In this document: positions 37,031 through 47,370 of the stretch, one piece after another
How the letters are laid out: each line of letters begins with the position of its first letter
Numbering within the stretch: the first letter of the stretch is position 1
Assembly: GCA_021713415.1 (NCBI GenBank)
Contig: JAKJJQ010000012.1
Location: 5,486-69,485, forward strand
Length of the DNA: 64,000 nucleotides
Source of the DNA: M0027 sp021713415
Lineage (GTDB): Bacteria; Pseudomonadota; Gammaproteobacteria; Francisellales; Francisellaceae
Direction of reading: 5' to 3'
The notes under the pieces: generated by a model
What the model saw: only the letters and a program-made list of their open reading frames with translations
Told to the model about the DNA's origin: nothing
Database searches by the model: none
Position numbers and translations under genes: made by a program

Positions 37031-37864
37031 ATGAAACAATATCTTCAATTCTTAAACCATATTCAAACACATGGTACTAAAAAATCAGATCGTACAGGTA
37101 CCGGCACAACAAGTGTTTTTGGTTATCAAATGCGCTTTGATTTAAGCAAAGGATTTCCCTTAGTCACCACCAAAAAAATTCATTTGAAAAGTGTTATATA
37201 TGAACTTTTATGGTTTTTAAAAGGTGAAACTAATGTTAAATATCTTCAAGATAATGGTGTTCGTATTTGGAATGAATGGGCATTAGATAATGGAGATTTG
37301 GGACCCGTTTACGGTCAGCAATGGCGGTCATGGCATACACCAGATGGGCGAGTAATTGACCAAATCCAAGAAGTCATTCAACTGATTAAAACTAAACCTG
37401 ACTCTCGACGCTTACTTGTTAATGCCTGGAATCCAGCTGTTCTTCCAGATGAATCTATTTCACCACAAGAAAATGTCAAACAAGGCAAAGCAGCTCTTCC
37501 TCCTTGTCATACATTATTCCAGTTTTATGTTGCAGATAATAAGCTTTCCTGTATGTTAACTCAACGATCGGCCGATGCATTTTTAGGTGTACCATTCAAT
37601 ATTGCTTCTTATGCTCTATTAACACATATTATGGCACAGCAATGCGATTTAGAGGTTGGTGAATTTATTTTCTCAGGTGGTGATTGTCACATATATCACA
37701 ATCATCAAGAACAAATTCAAGAACAACTAAATAGAACACCCTACTCATTACCGAAATTAAATATAAAACGTAAACCTCAACATATTGAAGACTATAACTA
37801 TGAAGATTTTGAAATACTAGAATATCAACATCACCCAGCAATTAAAGGTTTAGTTGCAGTATAA
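37031..37864 (+). CDS. thyA: Thymidylate synthase
   Basis: Converts dUMP to dTMP with methylenetetrahydrofolate. The catalytic Cys159 is in LPPCHTLFQFYV, the folate/dUMP segment is RSADAFLGVPFNIASYALL and the C-terminus is IKGLVAV as expected. At 277 residues it is about 13 longer than the E. coli enzyme; the extra residues form an insert just before the catalytic cysteine (ESISPQENVKQGKA). The gene begins four bases after lgt, with GGAG inside the lgt end. Confidence 0.97.
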   Translation: MKQYLQFLNHIQTHGTKKSDRTGTGTTSVFGYQMRFDLSKGFPLVTTKKIHLKSVIYELLWFLKGETNVKYLQDNGVRIWNEWALDNGDLGPVYGQQWRSWHTPDGRVIDQIQEVIQLIKTKPDSRRLLVNAWNPAVLPDESISPQENVKQGKAALPPCHTLFQFYVADNKLSCMLTQRSADAFLGVPFNIASYALLTHIMAQQCDLEVGEFIFSGGDCHIYHNHQEQIQEQLNRTPYSLPKLNIKRKPQHIEDYNYEDFEILEYQHHPAIKGLVAV

Positions 37865-37891
37865 AATAACCAGTTTGGAATTGATAACCCT

Positions 37892-39124
37892 ATGGCCCAT
37901 TCACTAGATAAAGATAAGATCAAAATTCTATTGCTTGAAAATATTAGTCAATGTGCAGTTGATGCATTCCACAGAGCTGGATATCGCAATATAGAACAAA
38001 TAAAAGGTGCTTTAAACGAAGAACAATTAATAGAGAAACTACAAGATACACGTATTTTAGGTATTCGTTCACGCAGTAATTTAAATGAAATGATTTTAAA
38101 ACAAGCACCTAAATTAGTTGTAATTGGTTGTTTTTGTATCGGAACAAATCAAGTAAGTATTCAAGCTGCAGAACGATATGGAATTCCTGTTTTCAACGCC
38201 CCATTTTCTAATACACGCAGTGTTGCTGAACTTGTCATTGGACAAATGATCTTATTATTACGAGACATTCCAAAGAAAAATGCACAACTTCATCAAGGTA
38301 TTTGGAATAAATCTGCAACCAATAGTCATGAAATTCGTGGTAAAACGCTCGGCATTATTGGTTACGGTCATATTGGCTCACAAGTAAGTGTACTTGCTGA
38401 AGCATTGGGTTTAAAAGTTATTTTCTATGATATCGTTAACCGTTTGCCTTTAGGCAATGCAAATTCGGTTACTTCTTTAGATGAACTATTAAAGCTCTCT
38501 GATATTGTTTCATTACATGTGCCAGAGACTGAGTTAACTTATAATATGATTAATAATGAACAGTTAGCGCTTATGAAAAATAATGCCGTTCTGATTAATG
38601 CCTCTCGTGGCAATGTTATTGAAATAAATGCCTTATATCGACATTTAAAACAAGGTAAATTTTTAGGTGTTGCTATTGATGTTTTTCCTGAAGAACCAGA
38701 AACAAATCAAATGGCATTTAATTCACCTTTAATTGAATTTGATCATGTTTTATTAACCCCACATATTGGTGGTAGTACGATAGAAGCTCAAGAAAATATT
38801 GGTGTTGAAGTTGCTGATAAGCTCATCCATTATTCAGATAATGGCTCAACATTATCTTCTGTAAACTTTCCTCAAGCTTCCTTACCTATTCATGATAATG
38901 GTTGTCGTTTATTACATATCCATGTCAATCAACCAGGCATGATGCGACAAATTAACCGAGTCTGCTCTGAATCGGATATTAATATTCTTGGGCAATATCT
39001 ACAAACAACTACGAATATTGGCTATGTTGTTATGGACATTGAAACTGACCAACAAACTGCTTTGAGTCTACTTGCCAAACTTAAAGCAATTGATGGTACA
39101 ATTCGTTCGAGGATTTTATATTGA
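37892..39124 (+). CDS. serA: D-3-phosphoglycerate dehydrogenase
   Basis: First step of serine synthesis. The catalytic domain holds the nucleotide motif GIIGYGHIGSQVSVLAE near residue 155, the substrate Arg in INASRGNVIEI, the Glu in DVFPEEPE and His in LTPHIGGST. The C-terminal ACT domain (residues 340-410), needed for serine feedback in E. coli, is present (LLHIHVNQPGMMRQINRV). At 410 residues it has the E. coli length. It overlaps the tilS start by four bases. Confidence 0.96.
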   Translation: MAHSLDKDKIKILLLENISQCAVDAFHRAGYRNIEQIKGALNEEQLIEKLQDTRILGIRSRSNLNEMILKQAPKLVVIGCFCIGTNQVSIQAAERYGIPVFNAPFSNTRSVAELVIGQMILLLRDIPKKNAQLHQGIWNKSATNSHEIRGKTLGIIGYGHIGSQVSVLAEALGLKVIFYDIVNRLPLGNANSVTSLDELLKLSDIVSLHVPETELTYNMINNEQLALMKNNAVLINASRGNVIEINALYRHLKQGKFLGVAIDVFPEEPETNQMAFNSPLIEFDHVLLTPHIGGSTIEAQENIGVEVADKLIHYSDNGSTLSSVNFPQASLPIHDNGCRLLHIHVNQPGMMRQINRVCSESDINILGQYLQTTTNIGYVVMDIETDQQTALSLLAKLKAIDGTIRSRILY

Positions 39125-40383
39125 ATGGTATCGAACCCAAATTAACTGACTTTTTAAAACAGTACCCTACAGATAAAATTAGTGTTGGCTTAAGTGGTGG
39201 TATTGATTCAATTGTTCTCTTACACGCATTAAGTAAATTTAGAAATCAATATCAGTTTACACTCAAAGCAATTCATATTAACCATAACTTACAAGAAGAA
39301 TCTAAAGATTGGGCTGTATTTTGTGAGACGTTTTGTCAACAACTTGGTATCGAGTTTATTGCCGTTGAGTTAAATGACTTACCTACTGAAGGAGACAGTA
39401 TTGAAGCTTGGGCACGCCAAAAGCGTTATGAAGCCTTTGAAAATATATTAATTGATAATCAGTGTAATTATTTATATCTAGCTCATCACCAAAATGATCA
39501 AGTTGAAACATTTTTGCTTAATTTAATGCGTGGTAGCGGTGTCAATGGTTTATCTGCAATGCCTAGTGTTCGTAAAACTAATCATTATTCTCTTATGCGT
39601 CCTTTATTAACAATTCCAAGAAGTGACATTGAAGCTTATGCTAATCATCACCATTTAAAGTGGATTGATGATCCAAGCAATGATAACACTCGATTTGATC
39701 GTAATTTTATGCGCCATGAGATTATAAATAAACTAAATCAGCGTTTTAATGCACTAAGTAATATCAGCCAATCTGCTATTTTTTGCCAAGAAACTGCACA
39801 ACTATTAGATCAATATTTACAAAATGACCTGACATCTATTCTAACCGATGAACAATATTTAGATCACTTATCACTGCTTAAACTAGATAAAATTAAACAA
39901 ATACAACTTATTCGACTTTGGATTAAACAACAAAATATAATCCCACCAAATCGAAATAAAATGAATCAGTTTATTGATTCTATCCAATTTGCTAAAAATA
40001 ATTGGCAGCTATATTTCAATGGCTATGTATTAATTCTCTATAATAACTTACTTAGGTTATATAACGATACACCTGAGATCCCAGAATCTTTTTATATCCA
40101 ATGGTCTGGTGAAGCAATTAATATAAAAGAATATGACTTCTCGATTACAAAATCAGATCTTCAAAGCCTCGGTATTGATAGTGATAAACTTAATTGGCAA
40201 GATGTTATTATTCGAGTTCGTAAAGCTAATGATTATTGTCGTCCAATTGGTAGAGACAAACAAAATAAACTAAAAATTATTTTTCAAGAAAAACAGATCC
40301 CAAAATGGCTACGTAAACGTACACCAATCATAGAGTATCAAGGCAAAATTATTGCTGTTGGTAAATTATTTGGCTGCAACTAA
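39121..40383 (+). CDS. tilS: tRNA(Ile)-lysidine synthase
   Basis: Modifies cytidine 34 of the CAU-anticodon isoleucine tRNA to lysidine so that it reads AUA. The PP-loop ATP motif is SGGIDS at residues 25-30 (GLSGGIDSIVLLHALSK), followed by the IHINHNLQEESK and YLYLAHHQNDQVETFLLNLMRG motifs. The C-terminal TilS domain ends with WLRKRTPII, complete. The start is a TTG overlapping the serA stop by four bases, with translation coupling likely. Its 3' end overlaps the convergent symporter gene by 18 bases. Confidence 0.95.
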   Translation: MNGIEPKLTDFLKQYPTDKISVGLSGGIDSIVLLHALSKFRNQYQFTLKAIHINHNLQEESKDWAVFCETFCQQLGIEFIAVELNDLPTEGDSIEAWARQKRYEAFENILIDNQCNYLYLAHHQNDQVETFLLNLMRGSGVNGLSAMPSVRKTNHYSLMRPLLTIPRSDIEAYANHHHLKWIDDPSNDNTRFDRNFMRHEIINKLNQRFNALSNISQSAIFCQETAQLLDQYLQNDLTSILTDEQYLDHLSLLKLDKIKQIQLIRLWIKQQNIIPPNRNKMNQFIDSIQFAKNNWQLYFNGYVLILYNNLLRLYNDTPEIPESFYIQWSGEAINIKEYDFSITKSDLQSLGIDSDKLNWQDVIIRVRKANDYCRPIGRDKQNKLKIIFQEKQIPKWLRKRTPIIEYQGKIIAVGKLFGCN

Positions 40384-41736
40384 AAATTTAGAGGTACTAC
40401 TAGTTATCATAGTTACAACAGCACCCATAATAAAACTTAATGGTATTACATATACTGCCCAATACCACATATATACAGGTTCGCCAAAATATAAATAGCA
40501 AAACACGCCACCACATATACCAAAGACAATACTTACTAAACTTGCCATTGAATTAACTTTTTTCCAATAAAATCCACCTAATAATGAAAATGCCAATGCT
40601 GATATAGGAATATTCATTAGTAACATTTTTTCAAAAATTTGATCAATAAACACATTTGCTAGCCAATAAGAAAATATAGCAATAATCAATGTAGTAAGAA
40701 TACTATACTTAAGCGGTGTTTTTTGAATTTCTTCTACACGATGTGCAATAAATACCGATGCGATCGTATTCCATAGTCCTACGATTGTTGTTGCAGCAAT
40801 AAAAAATAACATTGCATAAGCAATACCTTGAAAAACTTTAGGTAAATAATAGTGAATAAGATAAGGAATTGCTTCTTGAGGCTGGCAATGAATGCTTGGG
40901 TCTTTTTGAAGATTGGCAGCCGCTAAAATAGCTAATGCATAAATAAAAGCAACAATGATACTTGCAATAATAACTGCTTTTAATGCTGTTTTTTTAGATT
41001 GTGCTGAAAATATTTTTTGTCCATACCATGGAGCAAGTATATAAGTAAACATCGTAATAATAATCAGTGAAAATAATAATGAGTTAGGTAACATTTGATG
41101 AACAGAGTTAACTAAGTGAGTAGTTGAAACTGATTTAACGGATAAAGAACTCATAAAATATAAAAACGGAAAGATAACTAAGGTGATTAAAAAACTAAAA
41201 ATATCAATTTGAATAATTGAACGTAATCCCCCTCTAATTGTTATCAATGACATAATTAAACAAAAAACCCCACTGACAAACCACTCATTTAAATTTGGAA
41301 AAACAGGTAAAAAGATTAATGTTAAAGATTTAATATAGTTTGCACTAAAGCCGATCATTGCTAAGGTTAAAATAGTTTTGGCAATTAACCCAATAAGCTT
41401 ATTATAGCGATAGTCAAAATATGTTGTTACACTTACAGCATCAAATGCCTTCCATTTTTTTGCAACTGTAATCGCATAAAACATTAAACCAAATAGAAAT
41501 ACAAGTGATAAACTAACCGCAGAGCTACCATAACCATAACCTAATGAAGCAAAGCCAACGAGAGTTGATGTATTTAATTCTGTCATTACTAAAGTTGCAA
41601 CTAATGCAAAAAGCGCTGTTTTTTTATTTGATACAAAATATGATTCAGTATTTAATGTTTTTTTCTGGCTTTTAAATGTTAAAATTCCAACAACTATAAT
41701 TAACAATATAAAACTAACCCAGTTAAATAGCCCCAT
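40366..41736 (-). CDS. Sodium:solute symporter (SSS family)
   Basis: A 456-residue inner-membrane protein with about 12-13 hydrophobic helices. The N-terminal pattern ESYFVSNKKTALFALVATLVMTELNTST and the later YFDYRYNK and LNEWFVSG segments match the SSS family, which includes proline, pantothenate, sugar and acetate importers. The substrate cannot be predicted. Its end overlaps tilS by 18 bases in convergent orientation. Confidence 0.85.
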   Translation of the reverse strand: MGLFNWVSFILLIIVVGILTFKSQKKTLNTESYFVSNKKTALFALVATLVMTELNTSTLVGFASLGYGYGSSAVSLSLVFLFGLMFYAITVAKKWKAFDAVSVTTYFDYRYNKLIGLIAKTILTLAMIGFSANYIKSLTLIFLPVFPNLNEWFVSGVFCLIMSLITIRGGLRSIIQIDIFSFLITLVIFPFLYFMSSLSVKSVSTTHLVNSVHQMLPNSLLFSLIIITMFTYILAPWYGQKIFSAQSKKTALKAVIIASIIVAFIYALAILAAANLQKDPSIHCQPQEAIPYLIHYYLPKVFQGIAYAMLFFIAATTIVGLWNTIASVFIAHRVEEIQKTPLKYSILTTLIIAIFSYWLANVFIDQIFEKMLLMNIPISALAFSLLGGFYWKKVNSMASLVSIVFGICGGVFCYLYFGEPVYMWYWAVYVIPLSFIMGAVVTMITSSTSKFLVAAK

Positions 41737-41958
41737 AATTTACATTTCATATTGTTTTATCTTTAATGACAATTACAATACATTATTTTAAATGCGCTTA
41801 AAAGTTATTGCAGTATAAAAATAAAATAAATTACCAACTAAACTTAGTATAATATCTTTTAAAGAGCGCCATCAAATGACTAACAACTGCAATAAAAAAA
41901 AGATATAATAATAATATCAATCAATAAAAAATAAAAAAGCAAATAAGGACTAAGCAAC

Positions 41959-42546
41959 ATGTTTAAAGAATTTGCAAAATTAGAGCTTCACACACTACCA
42001 TCACATACAGAATATTTTCATCCAGAAAATTTTACTGATGTTGTAACAACTGACTCACCTGCTTTACAAGTATTTACAGATTTTCATATTCGCCCTCCTG
42101 TAACTATTGATAAAAGAGAGTTAGTCTCAAAAGCACTTGAAAAAATGCAATCATCTCAAGTTAAAGCACTACTGGTTATCGATGATGCTGATGATAAAGT
42201 TGTAGGACTAATTAACAGTGCCCAAATATTAGGCATGAAAAAAGTACAAGCTGCACAAGATCATGGTATTAACCAGACTGAAGTAACTGTTTGGATGCTA
42301 ATGAAGCCTATGGATGAGTTGCAGGTTTTAAACTACCGAGACCTAAGTAACGCTAGAGTTGGCCATATTGCTCGTGCTTTACACGAAAAAAATCTTCACC
42401 ATTTACTTGTTTATGAAGTCTGTCGTAATGAAGAAGAAATGTTAAGAGGTATTTTCTCAGCAACTAGAATTTCTCGTCAATTAGGTATTGAAATTGGTGG
42501 TGACTATGCTTCTGAGACAATTGCTGAAATTTCTAAAAGAATATAG
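41959..42546 (+). CDS. CBS-domain protein
   Basis: A 195-residue protein made mostly of a CBS pair (approximately residues 45-105 and 120-180), with IRPPVTIDKRELVSKALEKM at the first and ARALHEKNLHHLLVYEV in the second. CBS pairs bind adenosyl ligands and regulate other proteins; this one stands alone without an enzyme or channel domain. AAGGAC is about nine bases before the ATG. No functional partner is evident. Confidence 0.85.
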   Translation: MFKEFAKLELHTLPSHTEYFHPENFTDVVTTDSPALQVFTDFHIRPPVTIDKRELVSKALEKMQSSQVKALLVIDDADDKVVGLINSAQILGMKKVQAAQDHGINQTEVTVWMLMKPMDELQVLNYRDLSNARVGHIARALHEKNLHHLLVYEVCRNEEEMLRGIFSATRISRQLGIEIGGDYASETIAEISKRI

Positions 42547-42599
42547 CTATATAGCTAACTGCTTAAGTTTTTAAAATGATAAATCATCTCTTAAAATAT

Positions 42600-44243
42600 T
42601 TAGCCTTTACCAAATAATTTTAATAAATACTTTTTAGTTCTTTCAATCTCTAATTGATAAATTAAAGCTTTCTTCTTAGCATCAAGTTGAATAAATTTTT
42701 CTTGCTCTGAGTCTGATAATAAAGATTCTTTCAGTGCTGATAAATAGCCAGGATTAATAACAGAAATTGAACCAAATTGAAGTATATCATCTCCTATATC
42801 ACCACTTAACTGCTTAGTTGCTTCATTCATAAATAATTCAGCAGCTTCTTTATTTTCTTCTAGCAATAATTGATAAACGTTTAAAATAGTCTCTCTATTT
42901 GAATTTTCATTATTCAATATTGCTTTAACTACTTCAACTCGATCATTTTTATTTTCGAGGTTTAAAATCATATAGACACTTAAGTTAGAAAGCTCTGACT
43001 GCTCCATTCCAGATTGAGCTGCACGGCTTAAAATCATATCAACAGACTGATTTACGTCATCTAACTTTGAAGAAGCGCTTAAAATTCTTGAAACAATATT
43101 TTCTATAACCGGTAGAGACTGATTACTATCTAATGCATGTGTAAAGTCTGTTTGTAATCTTGACATAACACGTGATGGATCTGTATTCCATAAATGATTA
43201 AGGTTATTCTCACCTGGCAATAATGCTGCGTATTCTTGTTGATTCAAGCCCTCGTTAGAAAGGTTATTTTTATCTGAACCTATATTAATATTAAAATGTA
43301 CTTCTTCAGTAAACTTAGACTCTCTTGATAATTCTATTTTTAGAGTAACCTCTCCTTCATAATCTGGGTTAAGCGTAAAAAACATATCATTTTCATTAAC
43401 ATTTGCTTTTAAGTACCATGAACCTTCTTCTACATTTTCACCTGAGACATCAATGCTCATTGCATAATATTGGAATAACGTCATTAAATAAATTTCAGAA
43501 TCATTTGATACATATATTTTATAAGGGTCAAACTGACTACCTTTACCACTGACGATTTGATCGTTTACACGAATAACAAAATTACTATAAGCATTATTAA
43601 TTAAACTTAATATATCACCATCAAATTCCCTTATCTCAAAAATATCATCAAGATTACCTTGAATATCATATAAGCCCACTGAATCCCCATCATCTGAGAA
43701 AAGATTTTCAATTGATGATTTTTGAGGCGTATAAAACTTCAAACTTTCAATAATTATTTGATTATTGTAGATAATATATTTAATTGCTACTATTGGCTCT
43801 GAAGGTTGTTGTGTATTTTTATCGTAATTTTTATCAATAACCGATCCATCATCAACAGACGCAACATTTATATTTATCTCACCGACACTAAAACCACCAT
43901 TACCATCAGATACTCTATAACTAAAATGATCTGGTCCATTAAAATTTAATTTTGGAGCATAAGTTATACTTCCATCTGGATTCAAAGTAACTAAACCATT
44001 CTCAGGTTGCGTAATATCATCAATGACTAGTGGATCTCCATCAATATCATAATCATTTGCTAAAGGATCTATTGTAATTTTCAAATCTTCATCTATTGAA
44101 ACATCATCTTCAACAATTACTGGTAAGTCATTAACCGGATTAACAAATATAGTAACTGTTGCAGTAGATTGACCTCCATTGCCATCTGATACAACATAAT
44201 CAAAGCTATCTAATCCATTATAATGATCATAATGTGTTGCCAT
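42600..44243 (-). pseudogene. C-terminal part of a broken surface-repeat protein
   Basis: This 547-residue frame continues the gene that ends at 44227, but one base out of phase. It begins inside a cadherin-like (Tandem-95) repeat (YNGLDSFDYVVSDGNGG, then VNPVNDLP) and holds one complete repeat (DEDLKITIDPLANDYDIDGDPL through FNGPDHFSYRVSDGNGG), followed by about 370 residues I do not recognise, ending KKYLLKLFGKG. No credible ribosome-binding site or leader precedes its first ATG. Lack of an RTX region or type I secretion signal is notable. It is most likely a disconnected fragment; independent expression cannot be excluded. Confidence 0.7.
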
Positions 44244-47166
44244 CAGAACTTAATGAAACAGACCAGCCACTTTGATCATCTTCAGCTTCACCATCAATAT
44301 CATTACCTACTTGAACCCAAGCTGAACCATTCCAGTCATAAACCCTTACATGACCACTACCTAAACCGTTATCATCATTTTCAGGTGCACCAATAGCAAC
44401 ACGCATACCATCAGAACTAAGTGAAACTGATCCTCCACTTTGATCATTTACCGCTTCTCCAACTATATCACTGCCTAATTGCACCCAGGCTGTTCCATTA
44501 TATTGATATATACTTACAAATCCATTACTTCCAGCACCAAGTGAACCAATGGCTAAAATATCACCATTATCACTTAAGGAAACTGACCAACCTTTAAGTT
44601 CAGTTAGCGTTGCACCATCAAGATCAGCACCTTTTTGCACCCAGGCTGTACCATTATATTCATAAACTCGAACATGACCTGCCCAAATTGCAACCTGACT
44701 ATTTTGCGCAGCACCTATCGCAATGGTATTACCATCACTACTTAATGAAATAGATCTGCCACTTTGATCGTTTGCTGCTTCTCCATCAATATCCCCTCCT
44801 AATTGAACCCAAGCAGTACCATTAAACTCATAAATACGAACATGACCTGAATTTGAACCATTATCATCATTATTGATTGCACTTACTGCAATACGACTAC
44901 CATCATTATTAAACGTAATACTATGGCCAACCAAATCATCAGCTGCTTCCTCTAAAATATTACTACCAACTTGATTCCAACTTGAACCATCCCAATCATA
45001 AACTGAGACGTAATTATCTAACGATGAAAAAGCAATACGACTACCATCATCTGTGATTGCTACAGCATGACCAACTTCATCACCTAAAGCGCCATAAATA
45101 TCAGAGCCTACTTGAGTTGAAATATCTGAGAATAAGGTTGGTGGGTCGTTTATTTCAGTAATATTGAGCGTTGTTGTCGATATATTACTGATTTGGCTTA
45201 AGTCATTTGTGATCTGATACTGAAATGTTTTTGTTGTCGTTATAAAATCATCACTTGTACTAATATATTCAACTGCATTTAATGCCGTTTGATAATCTGC
45301 ATTTGTTGGACTTCCAGATACAGTTGTAAATGTTAATACTTTATCATCTCCAACCACATTTGTAGACCAGTTAATTCCTGAACTTGTTATCGCTGCAGCC
45401 TGAGATGGATCGACTCGAAAGTCATCCAAAGTTTCATAATCAAGCAATGTTACTGTCGCTGAATTAAGTGTTGTTGAATTAATATTAATCACACCACCAG
45501 TTGCGCCAAAATTTGATAGTAATACGGCTGTGGGTGAATTCTCTGTATAATTTGTGGTATAGTCGTTTGAACTATCACTGCCATCTAAATCCAATGCTGG
45601 TTTAATCGTTGCTGTTAAATCATTTAAAATAATTGTCTGTTCATTTACACTACTTCCAGTTGCAGCACCAAAACCAAAATAGATATCTGTTGAACCTCCA
45701 AAATAGTCAGCAGCAATCGTAGTATTTACAAAAGAGTCTGATAAAAGCACCGTACTGCCTGAATCTTCTAGTGAGTATGAGAAAGTACTTGTTGATGCAA
45801 CCCAAGTAATTGTCACATTATACCACTGTGCATCTTCTAAATTCTGAACTGTTGTCTGGACTGTTGAACCTGCAATCACATTTGAAAGATCATTAGGCAA
45901 GTCCGTATCAAAAAGATGACTATGGTCTTCTCCACTAGCAGGATCAAAAGTACCAGGAGCATTTGTATGTGTATCAAATTCTAATGTAATTCCATCTTCA
46001 ATCCCAAGTACACCAAATCCACCTCCTCCACCCCCAATTGCTGACGGTCCATCAGGATCATTATGCAAGACAAAAGCAACACCATCAGCACCAGCATCAT
46101 TATTAGTCACTGAAAATCTAACATCAAAGTCAAAAGTAAAGTCATTGCTAAAATCAAGTGTTAGTTTTGACATGGCTGAACCAGCCTGATCATTAAACGC
46201 TTCAGTTAATCTAATTTCTCTAGTAGCGTCATTAATAATCGTTGCATCACCATTAATATTAAACATTTCACTGGCATTTGGTAATGCTAAAATATTATTC
46301 CAGTTACTAAAATCAAGTAAATAATCATATTCTATTGGACCTCCTTGGTATTCTAAGATGCTATTACCTCCTAAATAATCTCCACCTGTTATATCAGTTG
46401 ATGCTGCAATATCTGCATTCGTATAACTTTTTAATGCATCAATAAAGGTCATTCCTTTTGAACCTTCTGCGACATTACAACCATAAAATAGTAAATCACC
46501 ATTTGATGAAAGTGATTGTCCCCAATTAGTTAGCTGATTTTTATAAAAAGATAAACTATCTGAATTTAATATTGCATCCCCTAAATATAGCTCACCCTGA
46601 TTACCATGAGAGATAATATGCACGGCATCTAAATTGTCATATTTACTTAATATTCTTGCTATCTCATTTACACCATTTTTATCAATATCGATAATCTCAA
46701 CTGATGATTTTCGTGAAATATCTTTAATTAAGGTATGAGGGTCCTTCACTCTTGAGTCAAAAATAACAACTTCTTTATAAACTGAATAATCCTTTGTTAA
46801 GTTATGATCATTAGCACCTATTTGTTCTAACAAACTCTCTGCTGCATCTGCGTTGCCATTTATATCGAGTGCTTGTAATACTTCATTTTGTTCATTTTCA
46901 GAAATATCATCGGCGAGATCAACCGTTCCAACAGCAGCACCATCAAACATGTAGCGTGGTTCTAAGGCTTGCCTAATTGTCGAAATATAAATTGACTTAT
47001 CTAAATCAAAGTCTTCTTTTGGAGCAAGTATCAGGTTTATTGCAGTACTTAATCTACTTTTTCGTAAATTTTTATTTTTTACTTTTTTAATTTTTTTTAC
47101 AATACCACCTAATCCTAATGTTTTATTCACTTTAGTCATCACAGCACCAATAATTTTCAACAGCAT
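44227..47166 (-). CDS. DUF4347 / L-type lectin / beta-propeller-like repeat surface protein, truncated
   Basis: A large secreted or surface protein, 979 residues up to the break. Order: a LEPR-type N-terminal motif (LEPRYMFDGAA at 68-78); DUF4347 at about 130-285, with HIISHG (His188) and FYGCNVAEG (Cys231) that resemble the dyad of clan CD proteases; a bacterial L-type lectin domain at about 300-520; a cadherin-like region to about 680; then five to six FG-GAP-like repeats of about 55 residues (WVQLGSDI, SLSSDG, GHVRVY) to the end. The last repeat stops abruptly at SSDGNTL. The remainder lies in another frame downstream. An adhesin role is inferred. The ATG at 47166 has no strong ribosome-binding site; Met10 is an alternative. 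Confidence 0.75.
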   Translation of the reverse strand: MLLKIIGAVMTKVNKTLGLGGIVKKIKKVKNKNLRKSRLSTAINLILAPKEDFDLDKSIYISTIRQALEPRYMFDGAAVGTVDLADDISENEQNEVLQALDINGNADAAESLLEQIGANDHNLTKDYSVYKEVVIFDSRVKDPHTLIKDISRKSSVEIIDIDKNGVNEIARILSKYDNLDAVHIISHGNQGELYLGDAILNSDSLSFYKNQLTNWGQSLSSNGDLLFYGCNVAEGSKGMTFIDALKSYTNADIAASTDITGGDYLGGNSILEYQGGPIEYDYLLDFSNWNNILALPNASEMFNINGDATIINDATREIRLTEAFNDQAGSAMSKLTLDFSNDFTFDFDVRFSVTNNDAGADGVAFVLHNDPDGPSAIGGGGGGFGVLGIEDGITLEFDTHTNAPGTFDPASGEDHSHLFDTDLPNDLSNVIAGSTVQTTVQNLEDAQWYNVTITWVASTSTFSYSLEDSGSTVLLSDSFVNTTIAADYFGGSTDIYFGFGAATGSSVNEQTIILNDLTATIKPALDLDGSDSSNDYTTNYTENSPTAVLLSNFGATGGVININSTTLNSATVTLLDYETLDDFRVDPSQAAAITSSGINWSTNVVGDDKVLTFTTVSGSPTNADYQTALNAVEYISTSDDFITTTKTFQYQITNDLSQISNISTTTLNITEINDPPTLFSDISTQVGSDIYGALGDEVGHAVAITDDGSRIAFSSLDNYVSVYDWDGSSWNQVGSNILEEAADDLVGHSITFNNDGSRIAVSAINNDDNGSNSGHVRIYEFNGTAWVQLGGDIDGEAANDQSGRSISLSSDGNTIAIGAAQNSQVAIWAGHVRVYEYNGTAWVQKGADLDGATLTELKGWSVSLSDNGDILAIGSLGAGSNGFVSIYQYNGTAWVQLGSDIVGEAVNDQSGGSVSLSSDGMRVAIGAPENDDNGLGSGHVRVYDWNGSAWVQVGNDIDGEAEDDQSGWSVSLSSDGNTL
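44230..45120 (-). repeat. Imperfect tandem repeats encoding FG-GAP-like units
   Basis: Five to six units of about 165 bases each encode the WVQxG-x-DI-x-G ... SLSSDG ... GHVRVY pattern. Several units share long stretches of nearly identical DNA, which makes the block prone to recombination and to assembly collapse. Confidence 0.7.
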
Positions 47167-47370
47167 TAATACAAATAAAATATTTGTAATAATAATTATA
47201 TCAATTATTATATAATTTTACTTTTATTGTATTATTTGAAATAAATATTGATGTTTTTTGGATTAAAAATTATTTATATTAAACAAGAATTATATTTGAT
47301 TGGAAATTAATAATATTATAAAAAACAATATAATACTTAAGCTAAATTATAGTTTTTAGAATCAAAAGCA

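Noticed and set aside
44220..44250. Programmed +1 frameshift joining the two halves of the surface protein
   Set aside because: The site is UUA-UGA; slippage would leave poor codon-anticodon pairing, no RF2-like Shine-Dalgarno stimulator is visible, and part of a repeat would still be missing.
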